From Guyanagaster necrorhizus (Eukaryota > Basidiomycota > Agaricomycetes > Agaricales > Physalacriaceae), in assembly GCF_019112545.1 (NCBI RefSeq), contig NW_025064885.1, forward strand, positions 695,053 to 759,052: a DNA stretch of 64,000 nucleotides, in the 5' to 3' direction. Under the pieces are notes generated by a model. That model saw only the letters and a list, made by a program, of their open reading frames with translations, was not told the DNA's origin and did not search any database. Below, piece by piece: positions 32,594-44,206 of this stretch (positions within the stretch are counted from its first letter, which is position 1; every line of letters starts with the position of its first letter). The translations under genes and the position numbers were made by a program.

Positions 32594-35484
32594 TGACTGG
32601 CCTTGCCTTTTACTTCTTCGATCTTTGTCTCCAAGCCTAGCTCTTCTTCTTCCTTCTGTAGTTCAGCTATTTGGGCCCAGATGTCTTCATGAGTTCATTT
32701 CTTCTTTGGACAATCTTTGGCCATGTGACTCTTCTGTCCACAGTTGAAACATTTGCCTTCCTTCTTTATCTGATCAATGTTCATTGGTTTACTGGCACCA
32801 GTATACATTGTTCTGGTTCCAGTTTTCTGACTGCTGTAAGTTGATGCCGCAGGGGTTTCTGATGATTTCCCAGCAGTTTGCCCTGACTTGTTTGGGGTTG
32901 GTGGTGTCAGTTTCTTGCCATAGTCTTGCAAGGTCGATGCTTCTGCTTTCTGCCTTTGTCGCTCCTCGTACATCTCGATGATCCTCTCTTTCCACTCATC
33001 ATATCCAACCAGCATCAACATTTTGATGCCCATGGTGGAGATCATCATGAGGTACAAGGAGGGGACCCCTCGCTTGAGGGCTTCTACCATCCCACTGTCA
33101 TTTGCTATATCATCCCGGATTCCAGCTAGTTTGGCAAGTCATTCCAGCTTGTCAAAGTAGTCTATCACCATCTTATCTCCCATCTTGTATTCTTTGATCT
33201 TCTGCTTATGTACCTCCTGTACTGCAGGGTCGATGAATTTGTTGTTCAACATTTTCTTGAATACCAGCCATGAGGGATATCAGTAGTGATCCTGAGTAGT
33301 GGATCGGAAATTTGAGGAAATGAGGATCCACCATGTTTTGGCCTTTTCCTCTAGATAGGAGGTGACAAATGCAACCTTGTTCATATCGGTTCCTAGATAC
33401 CCGATATAGACCTCGAAGTATTGTTCGCAATCGACCAGGAACCAGTCAATGTCATTGGAGGCTCCCTTGAAAGGGCAAGGCTTTCAAAGGAGGTTGGATC
33501 GGCATTGAAGGACATTGGTGTTATTAGAGAGGGCGCCCATCGGATTGGGCCACCCATCGAACAGTGGCTGGTTCCATTTCTCTGGCAGGCCAGGGAACGA
33601 GTGTAGGGAATGGTCATCAGCGACCAGACTCTCTTTAGTTTCTTCTACCCAGACAATTACTCCATCTCGTATGGTAAATCCAAGGTGGATGGCCTCAGGG
33701 TCATCCTGTACTGGTTTCTTTCCTTTCCTGCTCAGGCCAGCTTGATCCAGCAGTGGTTGGGCCCCTAGTAATCGGCTACCTTTGCTGACCCAGAGGTTGA
33801 GATACTCCACCCTCAGCTGCATTCGGAAGCAAGTCAAGCATGTTGCCGTTGCAGCAGTGGACTGGTCAGAGATTGTGGGTGTACTTTGGGCTGAGAAGGG
33901 CTGGTACATGGCTCAGGATGAGGCAATGGGAGGCATTCTCGGCATTGGTCAGATGGCAGGGGTTGTCAAGTAGGCTGGTGGTTGGCTTATGGAGTATTCT
34001 GGATGCTGCTTGGTGTATAATTGGGTGGCATGATCAGTTGCTGCCCACCTCAGAATCTCTACTTGCTGGTTAGGTCCTGAACGTAAATATAATTGTCCCA
34101 TATGCGATGCTAGCCAAGCACTGTCATGCCATAGGAAATTTACCTCTTGCAGGTAATACCCTTGGTATTCCTGCTCTCTCTCTTTTTTTGCAAGCCTTTG
34201 TACTTCTTTTTCATCTGTCTCTTCTGATGAATCATATGAAGGTCCCCAGGGTGGTTCACTGCTCTTGGTTTTTTCTCCCTCCTTGTTCTTGTCGTTCTCC
34301 TCGAGGAGAGAACTGACAGGCTGGGCATAGAAACTCTCTGTGATCTCTTGTAATATTGTCGCCTCGCTCCTCTGGCTGGGTACTTGGTCCAGCTGCTGGG
34401 GACTCCTGGTAGGCTGAGGCTGGGTGACTTCCGATGTTGGGCTAATACCTGTTTCCCCCTGTTGCTTGTGCTGCCTCCACTCACTCACGATAGATGCGGA
34501 CATTGTTTCTGTAGTCATTGTGAATAAGCTGCCTGACAACTCAACTTCTGAGAAATCCCCTGAGGGCTTAGGTGGGGATGTGAGCATTCCTAGGGACTCG
34601 TAGCCTGTAGTGTCTGAGAACAGACTCATCGCTTCCGAATACAGAGTTGGCACTGGGGGTGCAGGAAGAGAGGGAATACTCAGGGGTAGAGGGCCTTGGG
34701 TATCATCTGGTTTGGGTGCCATCTGCCCAGTGCTCTGAGAATCTGCTGCTCGGGATGCTGGATTCTCTGAAGGGGGGGGTCAGTGGTGGGTTGGCTTGTA
34801 TGGGTGTGAGGACACTGGTGACCTTGGGATGTAGCCTATACCAGTTGCCCTCATTGATTATGGCGAGCTGGATCCTTTCAATCTCCCACTGCTCATTTCG
34901 GTGCTGCTCATCATACTGGTCTGTCTCCCTCCTCTGCCACTCCTCTGACTCGCGACATACTGGCTGCAGCTCATCCCGCCTCCTTCACTCCTCCTGTTGA
35001 ATGGCATCATTGTAGTTAAAAGGGATGGTAAAGTCCCAAGTTGGGAAGTACCAGTAGACAGTTTCCTCCCATACTTGTTGTTGTTATTCTTTGTCATTTG
35101 GAGAGGATCTCCCCACCCTCGAGCTGTTTCAGGTGGAAGGACAGGGGCTGTGAGACTAGCCGCTAGAAGTTCAGAGGCTGGATCGGCGAGCCATCCGAGA
35201 GGCATTGAGAGAGTTCCTGGCATGGTCAGCAATCCCAGAGGCTTGGGGGGCAGAATCGGGGGAGGGAGACTGGTGGAAGAAGTCTTTCGAGAGGTCCTCA
35301 TCCTCGTGGTTGGGGGGTGATCCTGGTATGAGTATACCGTGCCTTCTTGAGACACTATTGTTTGTGTCTCTGAGTCGGGGGGAGCATTGTCCTCCTGCTT
35401 CTTCCTCACCATTCCTCTGATGCATGCTGCTAGGCCTGGCTTCTGGAGGCTGGTAGGTCATTCATCGGGATTCTGAGATGTCAT
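32590..35484 (-). pseudogene. gag: Element E gag
   Basis: 965 codons from ATG at 35484 (MTSQNPDE) to TGA at 32590, all in one frame apart from nonsense codons. Ser/Pro-rich N-terminal part to about 34200, capsid region about 33090-33600 (FIDPAVQEVHKQKIKEYKMG), CCHC knuckle at about 32730 (CFNCGQKSHMAKDC). The upstream part overlaps ORF0. Unlike A and F, no stop separates the acidic stretch from the KEREQEYQ capsid leader. Confidence 0.82.
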
Positions 35485-35692
35485 GTAGGGGGAGGTCGGA
35501 GGTTATGTTTTGTAGGATTTCACGAATGTGTAAAAATTTATTATAGTGTCTAAGAGCCCATGCGGTGATAGAATGGCATCCCCAGCACAGCTGGATGATC
35601 ACCAAGAGTCCCATCAGTGTTCCGATGATGGAGGAAAGGAGTTTGAAGAACTCATAGTCAAAATTTGGGTCAGTAGAGGTTGCAGAGGGCAT
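34200..35692 (-). pseudogene. Element E ORF0: membrane-segment protein overlapping gag
   Basis: ATG at 35692 gives 76 codons without interruption to TGA at 35462: MPSATSTDPNFDYEFFKLL, then a hydrophobic helix (SSIIGTLMGLLVIIQLC), then AWALRHYNKFLHIREIL and DLPLHDISESR. The same frame continues past stops with WDFTIPFNYNDAIQQ (about 35010-35050) and SVLRHYRLRVPRNAHIPT (about 34560-34620), clear counterparts of blocks in element A. The lower boundary is approximate. The 76-codon N-terminal part is the best-preserved example of the membrane segment in the window. Confidence 0.65.
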
Positions 35693-35748
35693 TCGGTTTC
35701 TCAGCACAATTAGGCTTGAGAAAGAGAAGCTAGAAGCTTCGAGCTAAT

Positions 35749-36181
35749 TGTTAGGCCCAAGTGTCACATGGACAGATACACATGATAAACAGATGTTTCT
35801 TCACACTTCGAGGAATCATCTGAGTCCACTGTTTGTATATCTGTTCAGTGTGATACAAGGTCAGATGTTGACTCGAGGTAGAATAATGTGTATAAACTTT
35901 AGCTTGAAGCTGGGATGTACCAGTGAGAGCATCGGTCTTAAGTACTATATAGGTGTTCCTAATTATATCACTACTTATTGTGTATTTCTGTATCCATGGT
36001 GCCCATTGCCCTTGAGCATCGTTACTGTACATAAAAGGGGGCTTGTGTGTCATTGGGCTTGATTGTCGAGATGACTTGATAGGTGAGTTAGTTGTGCTGA
36101 CTAAGCTCTCCCATGGTCTTGTGCCTTCTGACTAAGCATAAATAGGGGTAAAAAGGCAATGAAAAGGGAAAAATTGTAACA
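35749..36181 (-). repeat. Element E 5' LTR
   Basis: 433 bp partner of 28230-28662. Followed (minus strand) by the primer site ATTAGCTCGAAGCTTC (35733-35748). The R sequence in this LTR reads AGCTTCAAGCTAA, one transition away from perfect complementarity. Confidence 0.9.
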
Positions 36182-38641
36182 GTTATGTTCTTTGGACTCA
36201 CCAACTCACCAGCCACATTCCAGTGGATGATGAATGACATCTTCAAAGATCTCATTGCTACAGAGAAGATAACAATCTATCTGGATATTATACTCATCAT
36301 GTCTAAAACTAAGGAGAAGCATCAAAGGATAGTATGACAAGTGCTGTCTTTGATGAGGAAGCATTGACTCTTTCTCAAGGCTGAGAAGTGTGAATTCAAG
36401 GTATTGGAAACCGAATACCTTGGAGTCATCATCAGTGAAGGAAGCATCAGGATGGATCCTATCAAAGTGGCAAGAGTAACTGACTGGCCAGAACCAACAA
36501 AGAAGAAGGAGCTACAATCATTTTTTGGATTCACCAATTTTTATTGACAATTTATCTGAGACTACAGCAAAATAGTCTAACCTATAATGCAATTAACTGG
36601 GAATTCTCTATGGACTTGGAGAATTTCCCAATGGGCAGCATTTAATGACTTTAAACACTGATTAACTGAAGATGTCATCCTGACTATATCAAGTCAGGAT
36701 GGAAGGTTCAGGGTGGAGGCCAACTCTAGTGAAGGCATTATTAGAGTCATACTCTCACAGGAATAAGATGGCAAATAGCAACCAGTCACTTTTATATCAA
36801 AGGCACTCACTGTAATAGAACACAACTACAAAATCTATGATAAGGAACTCCTCACTATAATGCTCGCCTTTGCTGAATGGCGACACTATCTCATTGGAGC
36901 CAATCACACTTTCAAGATCTGAACTGATCATTAAAACCTCTGATACTTCTGACAATCCCAAAAGCTTAATTGAAGACAAGCCAGATGGGTCATGGAATTA
37001 TCTGAATATGAATACATGCTTCATCACAAGGCTGGAGCAGCAAACAAGAAGGCCAATTTCCTCAGCCACAGGATGGATCATAACTAAGGAGGAGATGACA
37101 ACAAAGAGGTCATATTACTATGACCAGAACACTTCCAGACAATGATCATGCTGACAGAAGAGGAGATGCATGAATGCATCAAGAGCACTACATGGGATCC
37201 CCATAAATGAGATCAAAGAATTGCCCTATCACTCAATCATGAATGGAGGCTAAAGAAAGAAGAGAGAGTGATCTGCTATGATGGACGGATCTATATCCTC
37301 AGGGATCAGAAACTTCGAAGTGACATTATTGTCACCTATCATGATCACATGACCACCAGACATCCAGAGATTACTAAAACAAAGGAATTAGTCTTGAGAG
37401 AATATTGATGGTCAAAGATAGACCATGATATCACCTGATATGTTAAGGCTTGTGAAGTCTGCCAATGAGGCAAGACTTCAACATAACCCAGGGCAGCCCC
37501 ACTCCACCCAAATGAGGTCTCTTCATCACCATGGACCCACATCTTGATAGATATGATAACTGGACTTCCTAAAAGTGATGGCTATAATGCAATCATCATC
37601 ATAGTCAATCACTTCTCGAAGATGATCATTTCAATTGCCTGCTCAACAGAACTCACATCTAAGGGATGGGTGAAAATACTATGTGATAAGGTATATGCAA
37701 AATATGGCATGCCTCAAGTAGTAATTTCAGACAAAGGACTGCAATTTGTCTCTAAATTCTTGGATGACTTATACTGACTACTCAACATCAGATGAAATAC
37801 CTCAATAGCATATCATCTACAAACAGATGGCCAAACAGAATGGGCCCTCAAAAAGACTGCCACAATAATAAAAAAGCAATATAACAAACATTAATGTCTA
37901 ACACATCAATATTTAACTAATGATAAAGTTTGGTTGGATACAACAAATCTCCATTTGCCAAGACCGAAGCAAAAACTGGCAGACAAACAGATGGGACCAT
38001 TTAAAGTCATTGCCAAGATTGGCAATTCTGCATACAAGTTGCAACTACCAGCAACCTGAAAAGTTTATAATGTTTTTAATAAAACATTGTTAATGCCTTA
38101 CATCACTCCTGCCTTTCCAAACCAGGAATGACTATGACCACCATCCTCAGATCTCATCGACAATGAAGAACACTATAAAATTGATAAAGTGCTAAACCAC
38201 AAAACCTGAAAGGTTAGAGCATGAGGCAGAGGCATAAAAACAACTGTTGACTATCTAGTCAGCTGAAAAGGCTACAGACTGAAATCAAACTAATGGGTCA
38301 ACAAGAAATACATGAATGCAGAAGAGGTGATTCAGGACTATGAACACAGAATCAACAAGGTCAATGTAAAGGGGGTCAGATCCAATATTATCTCTGAACA
38401 AATACGTTCATCTGCAGTCAAAGTCTTTATGAATCTGCAAACACATTCTATGACAGGTCCAGCAGATTAGCTATCTGGGATCAGCAGAGAACATGTAGGA
38501 ACACAGAAACCAAGCACAAAGGATGGAGATGCTAATGCTGCGATGGATGAGCTAGAAATGGTGTGGACATACAGCAAAGAGCAATCTTCAAGCGAGAATG
38601 GAGATGCTGACTCTGTACCTGGCCAGGATGACTTATCTTAA
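36182..38641 (+). pseudogene. pol: Element D pol, 3' half (RT, RNase H, integrase, chromodomain, tail)
   Basis: Continues the D pol frame after element E: FFGLTNSPATFQWMMNDIF, RT C-terminal part, RNase H (about 36690-37060), H2C2 finger (about 37330-37470), DDE core (IDMITGLPKSDGYN at 37546, SDKGLQFVSKFLDDLY at about 37728), and chromodomain at about 38150-38330. A tail of about 95 residues with TYSKEQ at about 38570 ends in DLS-TAA at 38639-38641. A deletion has removed part of the integrase between TDGQTEWA and the LKKTATII segment (about 37850). Many stops. Confidence 0.82.
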
Positions 38642-38678
38642 CTTAACCATCAGGACGATGGTCTTAAGAAGGGGGTAA

Positions 38679-39198
38679 TGTTACAATTTTTCCTATTTTC
38701 TTTTCTTTTTTCCTTTGGAAATGACCTCTATCTTTGCTTAGTCAGAGTGCTTAGGCCAGTGCTTAGGACTGTGGGAATGCTTAGCTCAGCAATCCAATTG
38801 GTCATCATCTTATTGTGCTGCTGTATGCTGTAAAGGGAGAGACAATGCTCCTTTTGTTTCCCAATTGCAGTGCAGTGATAACAGCACAACAGCAAGACAA
38901 CAGCCTTTGTGGAGAGCCTGACAACAGCAGGAGTAACAGCTCTACAGCAGACAATATCTTTTGTGAACAGTTATTAATAGCCAGATAACAGAACAGTATT
39001 TAAGTAGCACTATTTTTGCTGTAGTAGCTCCAGCATTAAGCTAAAGTTTATTCTTCACCATCTACTCTCAAGCTCAAGCTTTTTGCACTTTGAACCACTA
39101 CTGCTATTAACTTTGTGAACTCAGTCAGTCTAATCTGAAGTGCGAGGTTCTGAACTGTTTATCATGTGTTGATAGTCACATGGGATTTGGGCTTAACA
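38679..39198 (+). repeat. Element D 3' LTR
   Basis: 520 bp, TGTTACAATTTTTCC to GGGCTTAACA, preceded by the purine tract GAAGGGGGTAA. Very similar to 22912-23431. Confidence 0.9.
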
Positions 39199-40478
39199 GA
39201 TGTTCAGAAAATAGTATAGATCATCAAAGAATTTCGAGATAAACTGAGATCTCTTATCAGAGATAACAACTTGAGGCATACTATATTTGGTATATACCTC
39301 ATTATAGAGGATTCTTGCCCATCCTTCTGACATCAATTCAGTGGAACAGATGATCAAGATGATTATCTTCAAGAATTAGTCTATTATGATGAGTATAGCA
39401 TCATAGCCATTATAATTGGATAGTCCCATAATCATATCTACAGAGATATGGGTCCATGGTGTTTGCAGAATTTTGTTGGAATGTAAAGGTGTGAAATAAG
39501 CTTGAGTTGATAATTTTTCTCATTGGCAGAGCTTGCAGACTTTGATATAGTGCTTGATGTTCTAGTCTAGTTTTGGCCACCAATACTCCTGTAGTACCAG
39601 TTCTTTGATTTTGGTGATTTCTGGGTGTCCTATGGTTGTATGATCATGGTGTGTGCTGATGATCTCACTATATAGTGCTAGATCCTGGAGAATGTAGATT
39701 CTTCTATTATATTAGATCATCTCTCCTTTCTTTATCATTCCTCTTTCATGATTTAGAGATGGAGCTATACACTAGTCCTATTTGCTTGTGTCCCTAGTTG
39801 TGCTTTTGACCTGTTTGTGGATCTCTTTCTTCATGGGCATGATCATCACTCTGAAGTATTCCAGGTAGATCAATATTACTTCTTCATTGCTGTGCTCTCC
39901 CTGATCATGATTGGCCTGCTGGCTGAGTAGGTCTGCCTTCTTGTTTGCTATTCCTGCCTTGTAGTATAAGGTATATTAGTACTGGCTCAACTCGATGACT
40001 CACTGTGCTTGTTGTTGGTTCAGTTTCTGCAGTTGTCAGAAATATCACAGATTTTGATGATCAGTCCAGATCTTGAACATCTGGATCATGCTAATCAGAT
40101 AATGCCTTTACTCCTGTAGGGCTAACATGATGGCCAGAAGTTCTTTATCATAAATCTCATAGTTTCTTTCTATGACTGACAGAGCCTTTGAGAGGAATGC
40201 CATGGGCTGCTATTTCCCCATCTGTTTCTGAGAGAGTATAGCACTGATGGCTCTCTTGCTGGAGTCAGCTTTAATCTGAAATTTCCCTTCTTGTGTCAGA
40301 ATAGCTAGTATAACATCTTCAGCTAATCATCATTTAAGGTTGTTGAACATGAGTTGTTAGAAGAGACCTTATGCCTATGGAGCATTCTCTATGAGCTGTG
40401 TCATAGGGCAAACCACCTTGCTATAGTCTCAGATGAAGCATCAGTAAAAGTTCATAAACTCCAGGAAAGACTGTAACT
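39199..40478 (-). pseudogene. Element C pol middle: integrase core, zinc finger, RNase H, RT C-terminus
   Basis: Minus-strand remnants after the D insertion: DDE core (about 39230-39480), H2C2 finger (about 39500-39620), RNase H (about 39900-40400) and the C-terminal RT block (LQSFLEFMNFY-like, about 40440-40478), where element F is inserted. Only isolated CpGs remain (for example 39230 and 40000). Confidence 0.75.
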
Positions 40479-40918
40479 TGTTACGAATTCTTTCTTCTTT
40501 CTCTTCTTTTTACCCCTATTTATGCTGAGTCAGAGCACAGGACCATGGGAAGCTTAGGTCAGCACAACTAAAGGCTCCCATCAAGTCACTACAACGGTCA
40601 TGCTCGACGACACACAATCATCCTTTTATGTATGATAACAATGCTCAAAGACAACGAGCACCATGGACACAGACACACATAATAAGCAGTAGTATAATTA
40701 GAAGACAACTGTACAGTACTTAAGGACTGTAGCTCTTGCTGGTATACCTCAGCTTCGAGCTAAAGTTTATATTCACACCATTCTACTCTCGAGCCACTGT
40801 GTGGCCTTGTGACACACTGAACCGACAACATCATAAGTGGACTCAGGTGATCCCTCGAAGTGCGAAGGGACACCTGTTTATCACATGTTGCCATATCACG
40901 TATCGCTTAGGCTTAACA
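40479..40918 (+). repeat. Element F 5' LTR with promoter
   Basis: TGTTACGAATTCTTTC to AGGCTTAACA. The R start AGCTTCGAGCTAA is at about 40750-40762 and the U5 hairpin near 40845-40877. Primer site ATTAGCTCAAAGCTTC follows at 40919. Confidence 0.9.
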
Positions 40919-40974
40919 ATTAGCTCAAAGCTTCTACCTTCCCTTTCTCAAGCCCAATTGTGCTGAGAAACCGA

Positions 40975-42528
40975 ATGCCTCCAGTAACAACTGCCAACCT
41001 AAATCACGACTTCTTCGAGCTTATCACTTCCATCATCAGAACTTTACTCAGACTTCTAGCCATCATCACTCTTTGCTGAGGATGACAATCAGTAGCAGCT
41101 TGGATAGTCAGGCACTATCAAGCATTCCAGCACATCCAACAAGTTCTATGCAATATAACCCCTGACCTCCCTTTTCATGACATTCCCCCCTCCGCCAGAA
41201 CGTTCTTCTTCCCGCAAGGGGGACCCGTACCAGAAACCGGGAATAGCAACTCGAATCTGGGGAGCCTTCACGAGGAGGAAAGACCCTAACGCCCCCTTCG
41301 ACGAGACAGCAGAAACCGCCACCCTGCTCTCACAGGGTTCCGGAACCCATGGACGATGAACGTCGCTCAGGAGCCCACAGAGGTCTCCAACTACATCACT
41401 CCAGCTAACTCCCCCGAGCATCCCGCCTCCCCAATTCCCTCAGGGATTGGAAACCGTGCTTGGGACTCCCTTGATGCCACTTGGATGGCTGCGGGACCCC
41501 GTGAAGGTCCCCACACCCCCCAGAACCCCCCTGAGACCCCCACTGAGCCTGACTCTGGCTCCAGCCAGTCTGTCAGCAGGCTGGGGATTGATGACCCGCA
41601 CGGAAGAACCATCCACCCCGACTATGCAAATGCAGAGATTGCCATCTCTGCAGCAGGGGACCCCTACCGACACCTCCATGTGGGCAGCGAGCCCGAGGTC
41701 GGAACGGCTAGCAAAAGGGGGAGAGCTGCACGAGACAGAATCATACACTGGATATTCCCAGACTGGGACCTCACTGTCCCTTTCAATTATGACGAAGCAG
41801 TACAGCAGCAGAACTAGAACCGAGAAGAAGGAATTAGGCGAACCCAAGAAGAGCTCGCCGACTACATATGGGAAGAAGCCCGAGAGCAGTACGAGGCTGC
41901 AGAGTACGACAGACAGGGAAGAGCACGGAGAAGAAGGGAGGAGGTCGAAAGGATGGGGTCAGCTTCCCCTAGGGAGTATGAGCTCCACACCGACTCCGGG
42001 TCCCCTTTTAGAGAGCCCGACTCAGAAGATGACCCATGGACAGGACCCGCCAGCATCGTTAGCTGGAATGAGGCCATCAGACATGAAAGAGCAGAAGAAC
42101 CCTGAACCGTCGACCTCAAATATCCCACCCGCACCGATACTATCTCCTTGGACGCCGACTCCATCCTTGGAGCCTATGGGCTCCGAGTACCTGACAATGC
42201 CCATGTCTCCAACAGGGCTCTCCAGTGATTCCTGGGCAGCAGAGTCGCTCGACAGTTCCTTAATCCCGACTTCCAGTGACACTTCAGCCTCTATAGCTGA
42301 GAGTTGGAGGAGACAAGAGCACATGGAGGGACGCGCTACAGCCGCCTCCGAAGCCCTCCCCTCGCCCGAACCAGCGACCGAGAAGCCGCCGGGCCCAGCA
42401 CTGATGTCAACGGAAGGATCCCCGATGACCCTTCGACCAGCTGTGCCATCCATCTATGACCAGCCCATCCATTCCCTCCTCGAGGACAGCGGGGACGAGG
42501 GCGACGAGAAGGACGATGAGGACAGTGA
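40975..42528 (+). pseudogene. Element F ORF0: membrane-segment protein overlapping gag
   Basis: 518 codons from ATG at 40975 to TGA at 42526-42528, the same terminal stop as in element A (522 codons). Length differences are multiples of three, so both overlapping frames were kept. N-terminal hydrophobic segment (FFELITSIIRTLLRLLAIIT), WDLTVPFNYDEAVQQ at about 41760-41805, Glu/Arg-rich probable coiled coil, and DSILGAYGLRVPDNAHVS at about 42140-42200. It holds about ten stops, and several (in LQ-FLG, FQ-HFS, YS-ELEE) stand where element A has CGA. Most of these changes are silent in the gag frame. Confidence 0.7.
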
Positions 42529-44206
42529 TGACCTATACTTGCAACAAATGGAATGAGCAGGAGAAGACACCGACGAAGAGGCTTTGAGGGGAGAAATAGA
42601 AAGAACAAGGAACAGGGAGTATCAGGAGCTGTATGAGCAGGGGAGAAACTTTTTATGGCAGGATGCGCACTGGCAAGCGACATCATTAGGACTGGAGTAC
42701 CGGTATGCAGGAGAAACCGAAAAAACTAAGATTCTACAGTATGCCGCGACAGAGTACGCATGGAAGGAATACGGTTTGCGACACCCAGAAGACCCGCTCA
42801 TGCCGTTACCTCTGTACCAACCTCTCCGACAGCTGAAAGCACCGGCACCAATGCCGCATACTCCTCCTGTACCCCCGAAGCAGGCAATCTACATTGCCCC
42901 CTCGATCCGAAGCCGGGCCGACGACAGCCCATCAATCTGAAGTACGGCTTCATGACTCATCCAGACCAGAAAACGGCCGGCTTGGCAATCCGCCAAGGCT
43001 CCAAATCCTTGGACCGGCAGAGGAAGCCGACTTCTCGGAGGACAGCCACCTCCGGATCAGGCGGAATCAAGCGGGAAGGCCCCCATCCAGGATGACCCTG
43101 AGGTGGTTCGCCTCAGGTTCACAGTACGAGACAGGGTCATCATCCGCATAGAAAATCCAAAGGGCAGCCCGATCGCCGACGACAACTCACTGCATTCGTT
43201 CCCTGGGCCGCCCATGGAATGGAAACAACCGCCATTCGAAGGATGGCCCAACCCGATGGGAGCTCTCCCACACAATGCCAACGTCTTGCAATGCCACCCG
43301 GATCTTCTCTGAAAACCTCACCCCTTTAAAGGAGCCTCCGATGACATCGATCGGTTCCTGGTAGACTGCGAGCAATACTTCGAAGTCTACATCAGATATA
43401 TCAGGACCGACATGAACAAAGTCGCATTCGCCACCTCCTATCTAGAAGACAAGGTGAAGACCTGGTGGATCCTGATCTCTCCGAACTTCCGATCCACCAC
43501 TAGAGAACACTACTGATACCCCTCGTGGCCGGTCTTTAAACGCATGTTAAATGACAAATTCATTGACCCTGCCATTCAGGAAGTACACAAGCAAAAAATC
43601 AAGGAATACAAGATGGGAGATAAGGCGGCCATGGATTACTTCGATGAGCTGGAACGGCTCGCCAAGCTTGCAGGAATCAGGGAGGACATTGCAAATGATG
43701 GAAGGATGGTAGAGGCCCTCAAACGGGGAGTCCCCTCCTCGTACCTCATGATGATCTCGGCCATGGGCATCAAAATACTGATGCCTGTCGGCTATGATGA
43801 ATGAAAAGAACAAATCGTCGAGATGTACAAGGAGCGACAAAGGCAGAAAGCGGAAGCATCGACCTTACAAGAATATGGCAAGAAGCCGACACCGCCAACT
43901 CCGAACAAGTCAGGGCAAACTGCCGGGAAATCATCAGGGACTCCTGCAGCATCAAGCTACGGTACTCAGAAGACCGGGACGGGAACTACATACACTGGTA
44001 CCAGGAAACCGATGGATATTGACCGGATGAAGAAAGAGGGAAAGTGTTTCAACTGCGGACAGAAGGGGCATATGGCTAAAGACTGCCCGAAGAAGAAACG
44101 AACCCACGAAGACATCCGAGCGCAGATCACTGAGTTGCAGAAGGAAGACGAGGAATTGGGAAAAGAGATGAAGATCGAGGAAGTAAAAGACAAGGCCGAC
44201 CAGTGA
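41177..44206 (+). pseudogene. gag: Element F gag
   Basis: 1010 codons from ATG at 41177 (MTFPPPPERSSSRKG) to TGA at 44204-44206, one frame with stops near 41357, 42554, 42938, 43310, 43520 and 43802. The 41447-42556 stretch is open for 369 codons, Ser/Pro/Thr-rich and overlapping ORF0. Acidic stretch GDEGDEKDDEDSDD, then capsid (SDDIDRFLVDCEQYFEVY at about 43336, FIDPAIQEVHKQKIKEYKMG at about 43560) and the CCHC knuckle CFNCGQKGHMAKDC at about 44045. Closely related to the gag of element A. Confidence 0.85.

Larger units (their letters stand above)
28230..36181 (-). mobile_element. LTR retrotransposon E (Ty3/Gypsy chromovirus), complete copy
   Basis: 7952 bp, with 433-bp LTRs (28230-28662 and 35749-36181) and perfect target duplications GTTAT (28225-28229 and 36182-36186). 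Its LTRs differ by many more transitions than those of A, so it is older than A, although it sits at the deepest level of the nest. ORF0, gag and pol are recognisable and broken. Confidence 0.92.
22912..39198 (+). mobile_element. LTR retrotransposon D (Ty3/Gypsy chromovirus), split by E
   Basis: Two 520-bp LTRs (22912-23431 and 38679-39198) with perfect target duplications GATGT (22907-22911 and 39199-39203). Its own DNA is 22912-28229 and 36182-39198, about 8.3 kb. E is inserted in its RT gene. ORF0, gag and pol are readable on the plus strand but broken by stops and some frameshifts. Element I, at the right end of the window, has a similar LTR length and pol C-terminus. Confidence 0.9.
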